Counted from the stretch's first letter, positions 1 through 9,853 are shown. The stretch: DNA of 25,530 bases from Oppiella nova (GCA_905397405.1 CAJPVJ010000428.1:1-25530), one strand, 5' to 3'. Translations and numbers: made by a program. Notes: generated by a model from the sequence alone, not told the origin.

Positions 1-175
1 GCTACCTGTGCCGAGCTACCGGTGCTCTAATCAAGTAGTCTCTTCGTGAGAATACATAAAAGCAAAAACCATAGTTGAGGTTCAAAAATATTTTTGATAT
101 CAATATTGGTTGTTGAGAATTTAATTTTTAAGCTACAAAATCTACCTCGCAAAACTTTGTACGAAACCTAATATT
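1..175 (-). pseudogene. Antisense fragment of a gustatory-receptor-like exon
   Basis: The reverse complement of this stretch matches the 3' part of the gustatory-receptor-like exon at about 5484-5633 in two blocks. Positions 1-80 match the tail of that exon, and 146-175 match its start, including the peptide FRTKFCEV. Between the blocks (about 80-146) the sequence is unrelated. It may continue beyond the window's left edge. There is no long open frame, so it is a gene scrap, not a working exon. It shares its inner edge (near the sequence ATTAGGTTTCG) with another scrap at 6293-6372, which suggests repeated copying of the same exon piece. Confidence 0.75.
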
Positions 176-246
176 ATAGACAACAAGGTAACTATATATG
201 CAGTGCATAATTTCTACAGTATTTACAGTATCTCTAACATTACTAA

Positions 247-584
247 TTGTTAATGCTCAACAACTTTGTACTAGGTAATCACAAATTCTTTATATTAAGG
301 ACATGGCATCTAAACGAGTCTCTTATCAAGATATTTGAAAAAGGTGTATCAAATAATTTTTTGATAATAAAGCAACGTTTCATTTGGATATACATACGAA
401 ATATTCATTTGCATTCGCATGAAATGCTAAGTGAGCAAGATGCTGCTAAGCTTGGTAGTCATCAAGGATTTAATCACACGTTCATTATATCGAAAACAGT
501 GAAATCCTATTTACCTAAACCGTACGGAAAGTGTAGTTCATATGACGGGAGTACTGGTAAACAACCATTTGGTGCCGGTTCCCT
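247..584 (+). pseudogene. Orphan exon resembling DEG/ENaC (amiloride-sensitive sodium channel) extracellular domain
   Basis: One frame is open from about 247 to the edge of the neighbouring foldback element. The peptide has NIHLHSHEML in the middle and LPKPYGKCSSYDG near the end. In DEG/ENaC channels of arthropods a segment of the type 'IH.p.e.p' is followed by a 'LP.PYG.C' motif in the extracellular loop, and this spacing fits. No transmembrane segments, no upstream exons and no later cysteine-rich part are visible. The exon stops where the foldback repeat begins at 585. This is either a fragment carried here by duplication or one exon of a gene broken by the element. A Met near the start of the frame is not a credible start codon. 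The family call rests on motif memory only. Confidence 0.5.
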
Positions 585-905
585 ATCAAAAGACCTAATG
601 ATCAAAAGACCTAATTTTGATCAAAAGACCTAATTTTGATCAAAAGACCTAAAATTGATCAAAAGACCTAATTTTGATATCGAATATCGGATTAAAGACA
701 AAATGCAAAAAAAACCGACTACAATCCGATATTCCCTTATATAGTCATCTTTTGTTCAAAATTCATTATTTTGATAAATTTTAGGTCTTTTGATCAAAAT
801 TAGGTCTTTTGATCAAAATTAGGTCTTTTGATCAAAATTAGGTCTTTTGATCAATTTTAGGTCTTTTGATCATTAGGTCTTTTGATCATTAGGTCTTATG
901 ATCAA
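585..905. mobile_element. Foldback (satellite-ended) element with 19-bp iterated arms
   Basis: The left arm is five head-to-tail copies of ATCAAAAGACCTAATTTTG (585-676). The right arm is about seven copies of the reverse complement (781-905). In both arms the outermost units are the shorter 16-bp version and the inner ones 19 bp, so the two arms mirror each other in detail. The 100-bp middle has an inner inverted pair, GAATATCGGATT (about 682-693) and AATCCGATATTC (723-734). It has no open frame and no clear target-site duplication. It looks like a non-autonomous foldback DNA element; each unit contains the palindrome TGATCA. Confidence 0.8.
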
Positions 906-1538
906 CTACCATTAATTGCACATGCATTTTAATTTAATAATATAAGTTTATTAATAAAATTTATATGAAATTCCATGATTTTAATATTGGGCCACTTTTT
1001 AAAATCATTGTTTTAAATAGGCTATATTTTTTTCAATGTAATTCAATATAGTCTAAAATTGAACATATTATGTGTGTGTTTGCGTCAATTGAATATAACG
1101 TGATACTTAATTCATTACAATATTGTGGGCAGGAGGGCGCTACAAATTATTCTTTGCCCTCCACGTCCCTGCCTGTCAACCAATGCTTCACCACCAGAGT
1201 TGCCAAGAGTTAACGTTAACTTTTATGTTTTAATTGTTCCCTAATTGTAAAGGGGTTTATCCGCAATTTGTACGCAATAGCACTTATAAACTAATAAATA
1301 TTACGCTCAATTAAACCCTTTTGTGAACAACGGGCACATGTCTGTTGACCACTTCGAGCGGCCGGCCTGTAATGGTGACGGGGAGTTACATATGAGTGGG
1401 CAGTTAGACTGACTCACTATCGCCTAATTTACTTTGATTGCCATATTTTAACATTAATACCAGTCATAATGTACTCAATTATACAGTAAATTATTCTCAC
1501 TCTGATGTCAATGGCTCTCTCTATGCTATACATTCATT
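906..1538. other. Intergenic, no gene seen
   Basis: AT-rich up to about 1120, then mixed composition. A short hairpin with stem GGAGGGC/GCCCTCC lies at about 1132-1162. A GC-rich patch with GCGGCCGGCC lies near 1357. An imperfect inverted pair around 1253 and 1311 (AAAGGGGTTTA against TAAACCCTTTT) may be a worn repeat. No open frame with coding character is visible. Confidence 0.5.
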
Positions 1539-1559
1539 GTATTTCCGGCACTGGATAAG

Positions 1560-1652
1560 ACATGGCACAAGAATCTCGTGTCCAGCACTGGAAAATATCG
1601 TAGCCCCGCATTCAAGGCACCTGGAGTTAGCGACAGAGCCGGTGACCTGGAT
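1560..1652 (+). other. GC-rich exon-like segment, unrecognised
   Basis: A 31-codon stretch lies between a possible acceptor (GGATAAG, ending 1559) and a strong donor (GGAT|GTAAGT at 1653). It reads as one open frame containing the peptide GKYRSPAFKAPGVSDR. It is far richer in GC than its surroundings, as expected of an old coding exon or a repeat. The opposite strand is also open in part of the segment, so strand is uncertain. No partner exons are visible. It could be an exon of a gene extending elsewhere, a gene fragment or a piece of a repeat. Confidence 0.25.
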
Positions 1653-1656
1653 GTAA

Positions 1657-2642
1657 GTAATAAATGAACTTAAGAAAAACAATCCTAACCGTTGAAGTTA
1701 TTGTTGGTTAAGCGCCCCGAATAGAGCCGATAGAGTTTAACTGAGAATCGACGGCTTCGGCAAAACGGACAAACATTTCATCGAAAAAAAATTTAAAAGT
1801 TGCATGGAGCGTAATTTATCGTAATTTACACTGTCAAAAATATTTAACGTAACTTTCAATTACAGTAAAACTCAATTCAAGAATATTAAATAATATTGCT
1901 TATAATTTTGTTAGTAAAAGGCATCTGTTGAAATATTGTTCTCAAAACATTCAAGAATTTACACAACGACCGAAATCAATTGGATAATAAACATGTAAAA
2001 AATTAGTTGTCATTCTATTCCTATATGTTCGTTCAAACTCTAATGAAATATATTCAGATTCTTCTGATTCTGATCAGGGAAATGATAGTTACATTGAAAT
2101 TATAACTAATTATAACTTTTATTCTTATGGCAATTATATTAATGTCATAAAATAAAAATTTTGTTAATTTTGCCTTATTTTAGATAAATTACGCTAAACC
2201 GTAATATTACGTAAAATTACGCCTAATTGTGCATGGTTAGTTTAGTTACATTCGATGTCGTGATAAGAGGCTACTGAAACAGATTGCTAAGTGCTACCGC
2301 ATTACAATATATAGCCCTAAACTAAATTAATTTTTCAGTTAGCATACGTGGCATTGACATACCGTATATTCATAACCCATTCATTGATATATCGTATACA
2401 TTGAATTGAGTGAATTTATTTAATAGAAATATTGCACTATTGTGTGTTTTAATAAATCATTAGTTATATTACTGTTTGAAACAATGTTTGTCCGCAAACT
2501 TGCTGTAATACTATTAACACTTTTTGTTATGCTTGGTGTATTGGAAAAAGTATGCATTGTACAATTCATTGATACAAAAAAATTAATATAAATATATGAA
2601 TACTTATATCCTCTACATTTATACATTAAGAACAATATTCAT
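1657..2642. other. Intergenic, no gene seen
   Basis: AT-rich. A short open stretch at about 2000-2153 ends in an acidic/serine-rich peptide (SDSSDSDQGNDS) and then a stop. It has no homology I recognise and may be chance or a worn transposon end. Nothing else is supportable. Confidence 0.4.
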
Positions 2643-2838
2643 TATATCTGAAAGACCAATATGAGATGAGCCTTTGAAAAATTGCTTTTATTTCTTCATG
2701 ATACATTGCTTTTCTGTAAAGTTTGAAAATTATCAAGTTTAATATAAGTAAATTTCAAACTTTACAGAAAAGCAATGTATCATGAAGAAATAAAAGCAAT
2801 TTTTCAAAGGCTCATCTCATATTGGTCTCTCAGATATA
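2643..2838. repeat. Near-perfect 196-bp palindrome (86-bp arms)
   Basis: Left arm 2643-2728 and right arm 2753-2838 are reverse complements with one visible mismatch (CTGAAAGACC against CTGAGAGACC), separated by a 24-nt AT-rich loop. The arms run to the edges with no extra terminal motif and no target-site duplication that I can find. It would fold into a very long hairpin if transcribed. It could be a small foldback element, a recently made inverted duplication or a hairpin-RNA locus. One strand of the right arm is open as a peptide (for example RKAMYHEEIKAIFQRL), but that may be chance. Confidence 0.9.
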
Positions 2839-2897
2839 CAATTTATATAAATGATATATTATTTTATTATAATATATGCAAATAACCCCCGAATTAG

Positions 2898-3065
2898 GTT
2901 CAAGGACAAGATGAATGGGGCCCTTATTACGCTGATGGTGGGGCCCTTGATTACGGTGATGGTACTGGTGATGGTGGGGCCCTTGATTACGCCGATGGTA
3001 GGGGTGATGGTGGGGTACTTAACTTCGATGGTACGGGTGATGGTTTTGGCCGTCATATGAAATAA
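2898..3065 (+). CDS. Possible terminal exon encoding Gly/Asp-rich 12-residue repeats
   Basis: A GC-rich tandem repeat with units of about 36 bp lies in AT-rich DNA. From a possible acceptor (CCCCCGAATTAG, ending 2897) one frame runs 55 codons to TAA at 3063-3065. It encodes DGGALDYGDGTG, then DGGALDYADGRG, then DGGVLNFDGTG, ending GFGRHMK. Such Gly/Asp/Tyr repeats are typical of secreted or structural proteins. The other frames are also open because of the repeat, giving a Val/Met/Leu-rich peptide, so coding is not proven. No upstream exon is recognised. It could equally be a non-coding minisatellite. Confidence 0.3.
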   Translation, partial: VQGQDEWGPYYADGGALDYGDGTGDGGALDYADGRGDGGVLNFDGTGDGFGRHMK

Positions 3066-4358
3066 ATTGGCAATTCAATATAATGACAAATTAATATGAA
3101 CAATAAAATAGAGTAATTTAACAATTTTAGTCTTATCTTGTTCATTTTTGCTATTATCATTTCAATTTTACCCACATTAAAAGTAAAGGGATATGTTACA
3201 AAACCACATTTAATACTCCACAAGTAGTCCCCCCACCCCCGCCTTCTAACGGGTTTCTCAAGAGGTCTGCCGCCTATAGCCCTCATAAATAGGTGCCGAC
3301 ATTCAAGTTGCTCATCGGTTATACCAAAATTGTGCTTGTCAGTTTATTTTGATTTTTGGACTTGTTAATTAATCGTAAATGATTAGTTTATTTATGTCTT
3401 ATTTTTCGAAATGATAATAAATTAAATATTTTTATCATAATAAGCTGTCACTAATTATAATATTTTTTAATACTACTTATATACAGTACAGTATTAATAT
3501 TAAATTAATATTAAATCAAAATAATAAAATACGGCATACAAAAACATTATAATAAAACTTATAAACAAAAATTAATTCTTTCAAAGTTTTAATAAAAAGT
3601 GGAATATATACAGTGGATAGCAATAACTAGCGCATAGTTTACAAATTGTTTTAATAGGTACTAGCTCGTTCATAAATATATTGTACAAACTTAAAATTTC
3701 AAAAAGTTTTATAATAAACTAATTATTAATTTAAAATAATTTTATTATTGATATTCTGAATTAGTTATGAAATAATTATGTGCAGAGAATATAGTTATTA
3801 AAAGTTTTGAAATATTAAAATAATATATACTGCATATTATTATTATTAAGAATATCATTATTGGTATAAATAGTAAAATTTTCATAAAATATAAATAAAT
3901 AAAGTTATAGAAAACATTATAAATATAAAGTAGGTTAATAAGAATTTTGAAATTCTTTACTAAAGAATATTTTTAAAAAAGTGCGATATTATAAAACTAC
4001 AGTATTTACGGTAAGGTATATAAATATTTTTATTACTATGTTTTATAATGTTTCCATTTAAAAATTTATTTAATGTGATATGATGCATTGATTTGCTATT
4101 GATTAATCATTGTCAATGATAATTAGCAGTGATTAATCAATAACAGATCAATATAATGTCAATTAAGCTTATAATATAAAATACGGCACATTTAAATATA
4201 ATACAAATGTACATTTAAATTATGTATGTTGTTTATAAAACAAATTCATAATATTATTCAACATAGAAATATTTAAATGTTTTTATTTAAAAATATTTAT
4301 TTTATTAAAAATTAAACATCATTGATAACCTCATACAAGTTAGTTAACCTAGTATAAA
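3066..4358. other. Intergenic, no gene seen
   Basis: A GC-richer patch at about 3225-3320 (C-run, then CGCCTTCTAACGGG) may be a worn repeat. The rest is very AT-rich. A small inverted pair, TATTGATTAATCA at about 4098 and its complement at about 4130, can form a hairpin some 230 bp upstream of the gustatory-receptor-like gene. I see no coding signal. Confidence 0.5.
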
Positions 4359-5629
4359 ATGTATTTTAAATGTATAAAAAATATGTTTGTTAAAGTTATA
4401 TCAAAATTCTTATTAAACTATATTTATCGGAAATTTAATCATTTATTTCACGACAACAGTGTCCATAGGATTAACATGGCTTTGGATTTGACGGGGTTTG
4501 AAGTATTTGAAAAGTATTGTACAGAACACTACTGTTTAGTGTCACCAGGTTTTGGGGCATACGTCGAAAACCGGACATTTTCCCGAAGTAATTGGAAACG
4601 TATTGTTTTGTCAATACTATTAAATGTAGTGTACCTAGTTAATTTATGCAGCTATTTGATTGTGTCATATTATAATACTGAATGGATATATGGGTTCTAT
4701 GGTGGCCTTTTCCTAACTTCACCCAGGCCAGATATTATAGCCATTTTATTTGCATTAATATTTTTATTGCAACTTTCAATTCGTAAGTATTAGATTTTAA
4801 TTATATTTTTTATAAAAATATTAATTTAATTTAGAACATAAAACTAAATATAAATAAAAGTTATAACTTGGTTATTTTAGAATTGTTAAAAAATAATTTT
4901 TAAATTAAAAATAAATAAATTATACATTTAATTATTTAATTATATAAAATGTACACTAATAAAATTAAATATAAAATGTTTTATTTAATTTCAGATACAG
5001 CGAATATGTTACTAGAAAACAATCATTCAATGACCATGCTAATATTTTTGAACGATTGCATATCAAAACCTCAGAAATTACTGGTCAAGTCTCATTATTT
5101 GACCAATATGTACTCGCTGGCAAATAAGTCCATAAAATTGACAATTATATCAGCAAGATCGTTAACAGTATCATCAGTAATTGGTGGCTGGGTAATGGCA
5201 TACCTTTCTTATACAAAGTTTAATTATGGCTTAATTAATTCACTGTTCTGGAACAGTTTAATTACAATTCACATATATAATTCAATCCCACTTTTATTCA
5301 TAATGACCGAGCTTATATACCTGACTACAACATATTGTCGGCTATGTTTTAAGCAAGTGATTGCAAAATTTGATAATTATCTAAAAAATCGTTTAAATAC
5401 AAAAAATAAATACATTTACCTAGAAAACTGTATTAGGGAGTTTAATGATTATTGGAAATTAGTAACCGAGTTAAATATTAGGTTTCGTACAAAGTTTTGC
5501 GAGGTACGATTTATTCAGCAATGGATAGAGATATTGAATATATTTTTAACCGTCAACTATGGTTTATACTTTTATGTATTCTCCCGAAGAGACTACTCGA
5601 TTGGAGCACCGGTAGCTTTGCACAGGTAG
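4359..5629 (+). CDS. Gustatory-receptor-like 7TM protein, C-terminally short
   Basis: Two exons: 4359-4782 (donor TTC|GTAAGT) and 4995-5629 (acceptor TTTCAG), joined in phase 1 to give a 352-residue frame. A second Met at residue 40 (4476) is an equally good start. Hydrophobic segments lie at about residues 79-105, 125-141, 192-212, 229-252 and 319-336. The long loop before the last segment, with a conserved-looking EFNDYWKLVTELNIRF, matches the shape of the intracellular loop before TM5 in arthropod gustatory receptors. By family, this would be a ligand-gated ion channel in chemosensory neurons. TM6, TM7 and the family's TYxxxxxQF end are absent. The frame ends in SIGAPVALHR 38 bp before a MITE-like element. 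The gene may be truncated by rearrangement or may have exons I cannot find. Scraps of exon 2 lie at 1-175 and 6293-6372. Confidence 0.6.
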
Positions 5630-5659
5630 CTTAAATGTACAGCAAAAACTATAAGTCCT

Positions 5660-6186
5660 AGAAAGACAAGCGACATATCGTTGGAAAGAGCATGAAAAAT
5701 GATCGAACCCGTCTATCGGGATTTCCCTGGTAAATTGATCAATAAGGGACTGGAAGACCCGGTAAGAAAGAATTTCGAATAAAATAAAGATAAATAAAAA
5801 TAAGATTAAATCTGACTAGACAATCATAATGTGCTTCAAAAGGAGATAAGTTTAGCATTTTAAACTTTTAAGATATCTTGAGAAATAACTAATCTAGGGC
5901 AAATCAAAAACCTTATGTTTTACAGATTCATGAAAATTGTTACAAATTTTGAAGTTATCTAGCTCACGTATTTATGGAGATATTTATAAAATTCCAAATT
6001 CAAATGCTATTCATTTTTTGAGTAGATCTTAATGACCTAATCAGATCTTGACTTTATCATAATTTTTGCAAAATCATGACCTACGGGGCCGCCCTGTCCC
6101 TTATTGATCAATTTACCAGGGAAATCCCGATAGACGGGTTCGATCATTTTTTATGCTCTTTCCAACGGTATGTCGCTTGAGAAAGA
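5660..6186. mobile_element. MITE-like DNA element with long terminal inverted repeats
   Basis: The element spans 5667-6179 (513 bp). Its ends are inverted repeats of about 80 bp starting CAAGCGACAT, differing at only a few positions. It is flanked by the 7-bp direct repeat AGAAAGA (5660-5666 and 6180-6186), which fits a target-site duplication. The middle is AT-rich and has no open frame, so it is non-autonomous. A 7-bp duplication does not settle the superfamily. The high arm identity suggests a fairly recent insertion. It separates the gustatory-receptor-like gene from an inverted scrap of the same gene. Confidence 0.85.
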
Positions 6187-6292
6187 TCCTGAATATCAAA
6201 AACGACATGTAAATTCGATGGACACGTTTCGATGGCCACGAGGTTAGGTCATCAGAGAAGCCCTCTTATGTATTTTCGTATTTGGTATCAAC

Positions 6293-6372
6293 TGCTTTAA
6301 AAATATATTCAATATCTCTATCCATTGCTGAATAAATCGTACCTCGCAAAACTTTGTACGAAACCTAATATA
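6293..6372 (-). pseudogene. Inverted scrap of the gustatory-receptor-like exon 2
   Basis: The reverse complement repeats about 70 bp of the exon at 5484-5553 (peptide FRTKFCEVRFIQQWIEILNI) almost without change, then diverges. On its right it joins intron sequence of the truncated ionotropic receptor copy at about 6369-6372, with a few bases shared at the join. It is a breakpoint relic, not an exon in use. Confidence 0.8.
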
Positions 6373-6446
6373 ATAACTTTTTATTAATGAGCTTTAATTT
6401 ATATTATTAATATATGTAATTAAAAAATTAAATTATTGATTAATAC

Positions 6447-7212
6447 CTGAAACTTCCGTTAGAAAGGGCTCGACGTTCATGAATAAGGCATCGATTAAAT
6501 GATTTAAAAAGTCTTTTGATTTTACATTTGTAGTCGATTTAAATGCACATAAAATTGAAATGATTGCAAAACTTAAATAAAAACAAACCCAAACATATGA
6601 ATCCAAACCATTGAACACATTGTTATTATACTGAGTCTGTGAGCGTTCAATGCCTACGATTGAGATCTGGTATGAGATCCTTGTGCACGGAGTGTACCGT
6701 AAAAATTGATAGCCTTCTTGACTTTGTGCGATATTATACAATAATATATCGGATACCTTGTTATAAAAATTAAATTGAAATAATAAACACAAATAATTAA
6801 ATTAAATTGTAATCTGCAATAAAAAAATTTAAAATATATAGATAATACATTTTTCGTGAATAAATTATAAGCCCGCCCAACAACGCTGTAATCGATATAA
6901 TTAGAAATGCTGACATTGCATTTAAGCCAACGATTTATTAGCTTCCACAACCAGAATGCACATGTTTGTATGTATATTTCACCCCGAGTATCCTTTTCAA
7001 ACTTTAATAAAAATAAAAATAAATAAACTTTATTAAAGTAATTTCCCTTAGATCTTAAATAATGATAATATGATAATAATAATGATAATGATAATAACGA
7101 TAATAATAATTACCGGTGAAAAGTTTGTTACCCTGACCGTACAGTTAAATGTGTTCACATGATTAAATTCACTTATAATCTTTTTGACATTAACCCGTTG
7201 ACATTGTGTCAT
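6447..7212 (-). pseudogene. Ionotropic receptor copy C: 5' three exons only
   Basis: Exons 7114-7212, 6849-7001 and 6447-6813 match exons 1-3 of the complete receptor (copy A) in length, phase and nearly all residues, through the pre-M1 segment, M1 (SYVWVCFYLSFAIISIL) and the pore-loop region (DALFMNVEPFLTE). Exon 3 carries a TAA (6802-6804) where copy A has CAA. After exon 3 the homology continues only about 75 bp into intron 3, then ends at the gustatory-receptor scrap, so M3, the S2 half-domain and M4 are missing. It lies inside a block duplicated from 10750-12170. It is a truncated pseudogene. Confidence 0.85.
7059..7110. repeat. GATAAT-type microsatellite
   Basis: An irregular run of GATAAT/AATGAT units ends a few bases from the exon 1 donor of receptor copy C. 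Copy A has no such expansion at the matching place. Confidence 0.8.
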
Positions 7213-7644
7213 ATTTATATAATTTGTACACTGCTAAAATTGAGTACAAGTCAAATTTTGTTATGTTAAAGTGTAAGATAAGTTATGTTTTACATTAGAG
7301 ATATGATAGTCCAATTGTGGCAACAGTTTGCACTAAGCAAACGCCAAACATAAACTATTGAGTTTGTAAAATACCGTGGCCTATTTGCTAGTATATGTGA
7401 AATAAATACATCAAAATACAAACGTTTGAATAACTTATAAAACTATTTTTACTTGTCAGTGTATATCTTAATAAACGTTTTGCATTATACAGTTATTATT
7501 GAATAGGAATTAATTGATTCACTTATAATATAATTATTATTACATTAAGAATATTACATTACAATAAAGGAGATTATGAAATTGAATATTGCTATAGATA
7601 TTTATATTTATACAAAATTGTGTTAAAAACCTTTTAATAACATT

Positions 7645-9272
7645 TTAGTTGAATAACATCTTTAATAAATATTCATATATTACTGACAATAATGAAATAG
7701 TAAGTCCTATTAATTGTAATTTAAATTCAATAAATAAGTCATTAATAAGATTCGGTGCGAGCGATGGGTTTTCAATAACAATGTCGCATCGATTTGAATG
7801 TTTTGTTTCATTGTATATAAGCCAACCCTCTTGTCCTGTCCCTCACATCCCACTCTATTGTGGCTCGCATTCTCATTAAAAACATTTTTATATTAATTTA
7901 TTATTTTTTAATTATCATTAAAACTCACAATTGATTATTGAATCCCTTTTGTAGCGAAATGTCAAGAGTTTTGCGATTATAGACATAAGAGACTAAATAC
8001 TGTAGAAAACATTTTTCGGTTCCGATTTATAACGGGATCTGATATTTATCTCGCAATGTCTTCACGTATTCATTGGCGTCATCCTCTCTATAGAGTAAGA
8101 CATGACTTCCGGCCACCACTTTGTTTGTGACATTTTCCGAGGTTAAAACATCAGGGTACACCAGTTTTAATCGGGTTATATTACCATTACGTTTCTATTA
8201 AAATACTTTATATAGAAGTTATTGGTTGAAAACAAATAAACTACAAACCAGTTGCTGACCGGCCGCTGAGTTTTGTATGGCATAACCCGTTATGTCGTTA
8301 TCATTCAACTCATTAAATGTATTGAGACGTAACTTTTTATTATCAACCAATTTGGCCAGGATAGTCGCATTACATGTCTCGTGAATGAGATGAGATACAA
8401 ACGCCCAGAAAATTATTAGCAAGCTTATTTTACCATAAGTCTTGTAGGACCTGATAACTTTATCAATATTATAAATTGTAAATTAAGTATTATAATAATT
8501 TATTATTAATGAGCTTTAATTTATATTATTAATATATGTAATTAAAAAATTAAATTATTGAATAATACCTGAAACTTCCGTTAGAAAGGGCTCGACGTTC
8601 ATGAATAAGGCATCGATTAAATGATTTAAAAAATCTTTTGATTTTACATTTGTAGTCGATTTAAATGCACATAAAATTGAAATGATTGCAAAACTTAAAT
8701 AAAAACAAACCCAAACATATGAATCTAAACCATTGAACACATTGTTATTATACTGAGTCTGTGAGCGTTCAATGCCTACGATTGAGATCTGGTATGAGAT
8801 CCTTGTGTACGGAGTGTACCGTAAATATGTGAACCCTTTTGGTGTTTGCACGATATTATGCAATATGATGTCGGTCAACTTTGTAAAAGTGTTTTAAATG
8901 AGCATGATTATTAACTATATTTGACAATTCACATTTCCCTTATTAAACATACATTATTTCCAATGAGATTTCTAGCTTTCCGGTAATCAATTAAATTAGT
9001 AATATTGAGATCACACTTAAGCCATTGATTAATGAGTTTCCACAGCCATACATAACACGAATAAAAATATTGTTGACAAGATTCATCCGTATTAATCTAA
9101 ATAATTGTATAATATATTATAGTGAATAGGAAACATTTTTACATTATATTAAGAACATTGAAAAAATAATAATTACCGGAGTAAATATAAGTAGTCTTAA
9201 CGTATAATTAAATGGATTCAGTTTATTTCCAAACCACAGAGGTTTATGTTTGAGCAGTATACATTTTTCCAT
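7645..9272 (-). pseudogene. Ionotropic receptor copy B, six exons, disabled
   Basis: Exons by splice signal and phase are 9177-9272, 8953-9096, 8569-8878, 8249-8457, 7929-8194 and 7645-7871, mirroring copy A. Exon 3 is placed from acceptor TTTTACAAAG, because extending it further upstream meets a TAA at 8894-8896. Exons 1, 2 and the start of exon 3 differ clearly from copy A. From LRYTP in exon 3 through most of exon 5 the two are nearly identical. Exon 5 has an in-frame TAA at 8027-8029 where copy A has Tyr in PLYIGTE. Exon 6 is shorter (227 against 244 nt) with frame-breaking deletions, and its 3' half resembles the orphan exon at 11978. It is most likely a pseudogene. Confidence 0.8.
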
Positions 9273-9853
9273 AATTTTTTATTTATAAATTTATATAATG
9301 ATATTTATACGGATTTTACTTTAATAATTTTAAAAATATTTTTTATAAATTACTAATTAAATGATAAATAATAATTATTAATTTACTAACCACTAGTAAA
9401 TATTGAAATAAGAAAATATTTATTACATACTAATCATACTAAATTTTGATATGCTACATTAAAATTCAATATACTGCATAAAATGTATATTGCAAAATGC
9501 ATAAAAATTAAAATAATGTTGAGTATTTTATTTCATTTGAAAAAAATATTATAATGTACTGTAGATCATTTACATAATAATAAATGCAATATAAATGAAT
9601 TTATATTTTTATCTGTAAGTAAAATATTGTATCGATTGAATTAAATTAGAATTATCAATAGATTAAACTATAATAAAAGCAAATGATAGAAATTACTTTT
9701 TAAACTTTTATAGCATTTATAACTATTTAAAAGTGAAAATATAAAAAATTACTTTTAAATTGCAAAATAAATCTTTGAATCGAAAAGAAAAGTCATATAT
9801 ATTAAGTTAGAATCGTTATTATACACAATAATACTGTATTATGAATCAAATTT
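9273..9853. other. Intergenic between receptor copies A and B
   Basis: Very AT-rich, with no open frame or repeat structure of note. It presumably contains the 3' flank of copy A and the original promoter of copy B. Confidence 0.5.

Larger units (their letters stand above)
6370..7800. repeat. Segmental duplication, copy 2 (matches about 10750-12170)
   Basis: It contains the 3' half of a last receptor exon, the intergenic stretch, and exons 1-3 plus part of intron 3 of a receptor, in the same order and orientation as 10750-12170. By eye the two are very similar, with an insertion at about 7310-7360 here and the GATAAT microsatellite as the main differences. Confidence 0.75.

Noticed and set aside
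1340-1440. tRNA-derived SINE or tRNA gene in the GC-rich patch
   Set aside because: No convincing A and B boxes and no cloverleaf could be built by eye.
1438-1656. Open frame starting MPYFNINTSHNV
   Set aside because: It lies over the GC-rich island in a frame that fits neither the donor nor coding character. Most of its length is AT-rich noise.
2851-3060. Val/Met/Leu-rich frame over the minisatellite, and a Thr/Ile-rich frame on the other strand
   Set aside because: These are products of the repeat; the Gly/Asp frame with an acceptor and a clean stop is the only one with a sensible composition.
3053-3286. Minus-strand frame with GGRPLEKPVRRRGW
   Set aside because: No splice context and no recognised family; half of it is AT-rich filler. 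Possibly a worn repeat.
6654-6950. Minus-strand frame joining receptor exon 2 to intron sequence (and its twin at 11032-11328)
   Set aside because: Only the WKLINRWLKCN part is exonic. The rest reads through intron 2 in the wrong frame.
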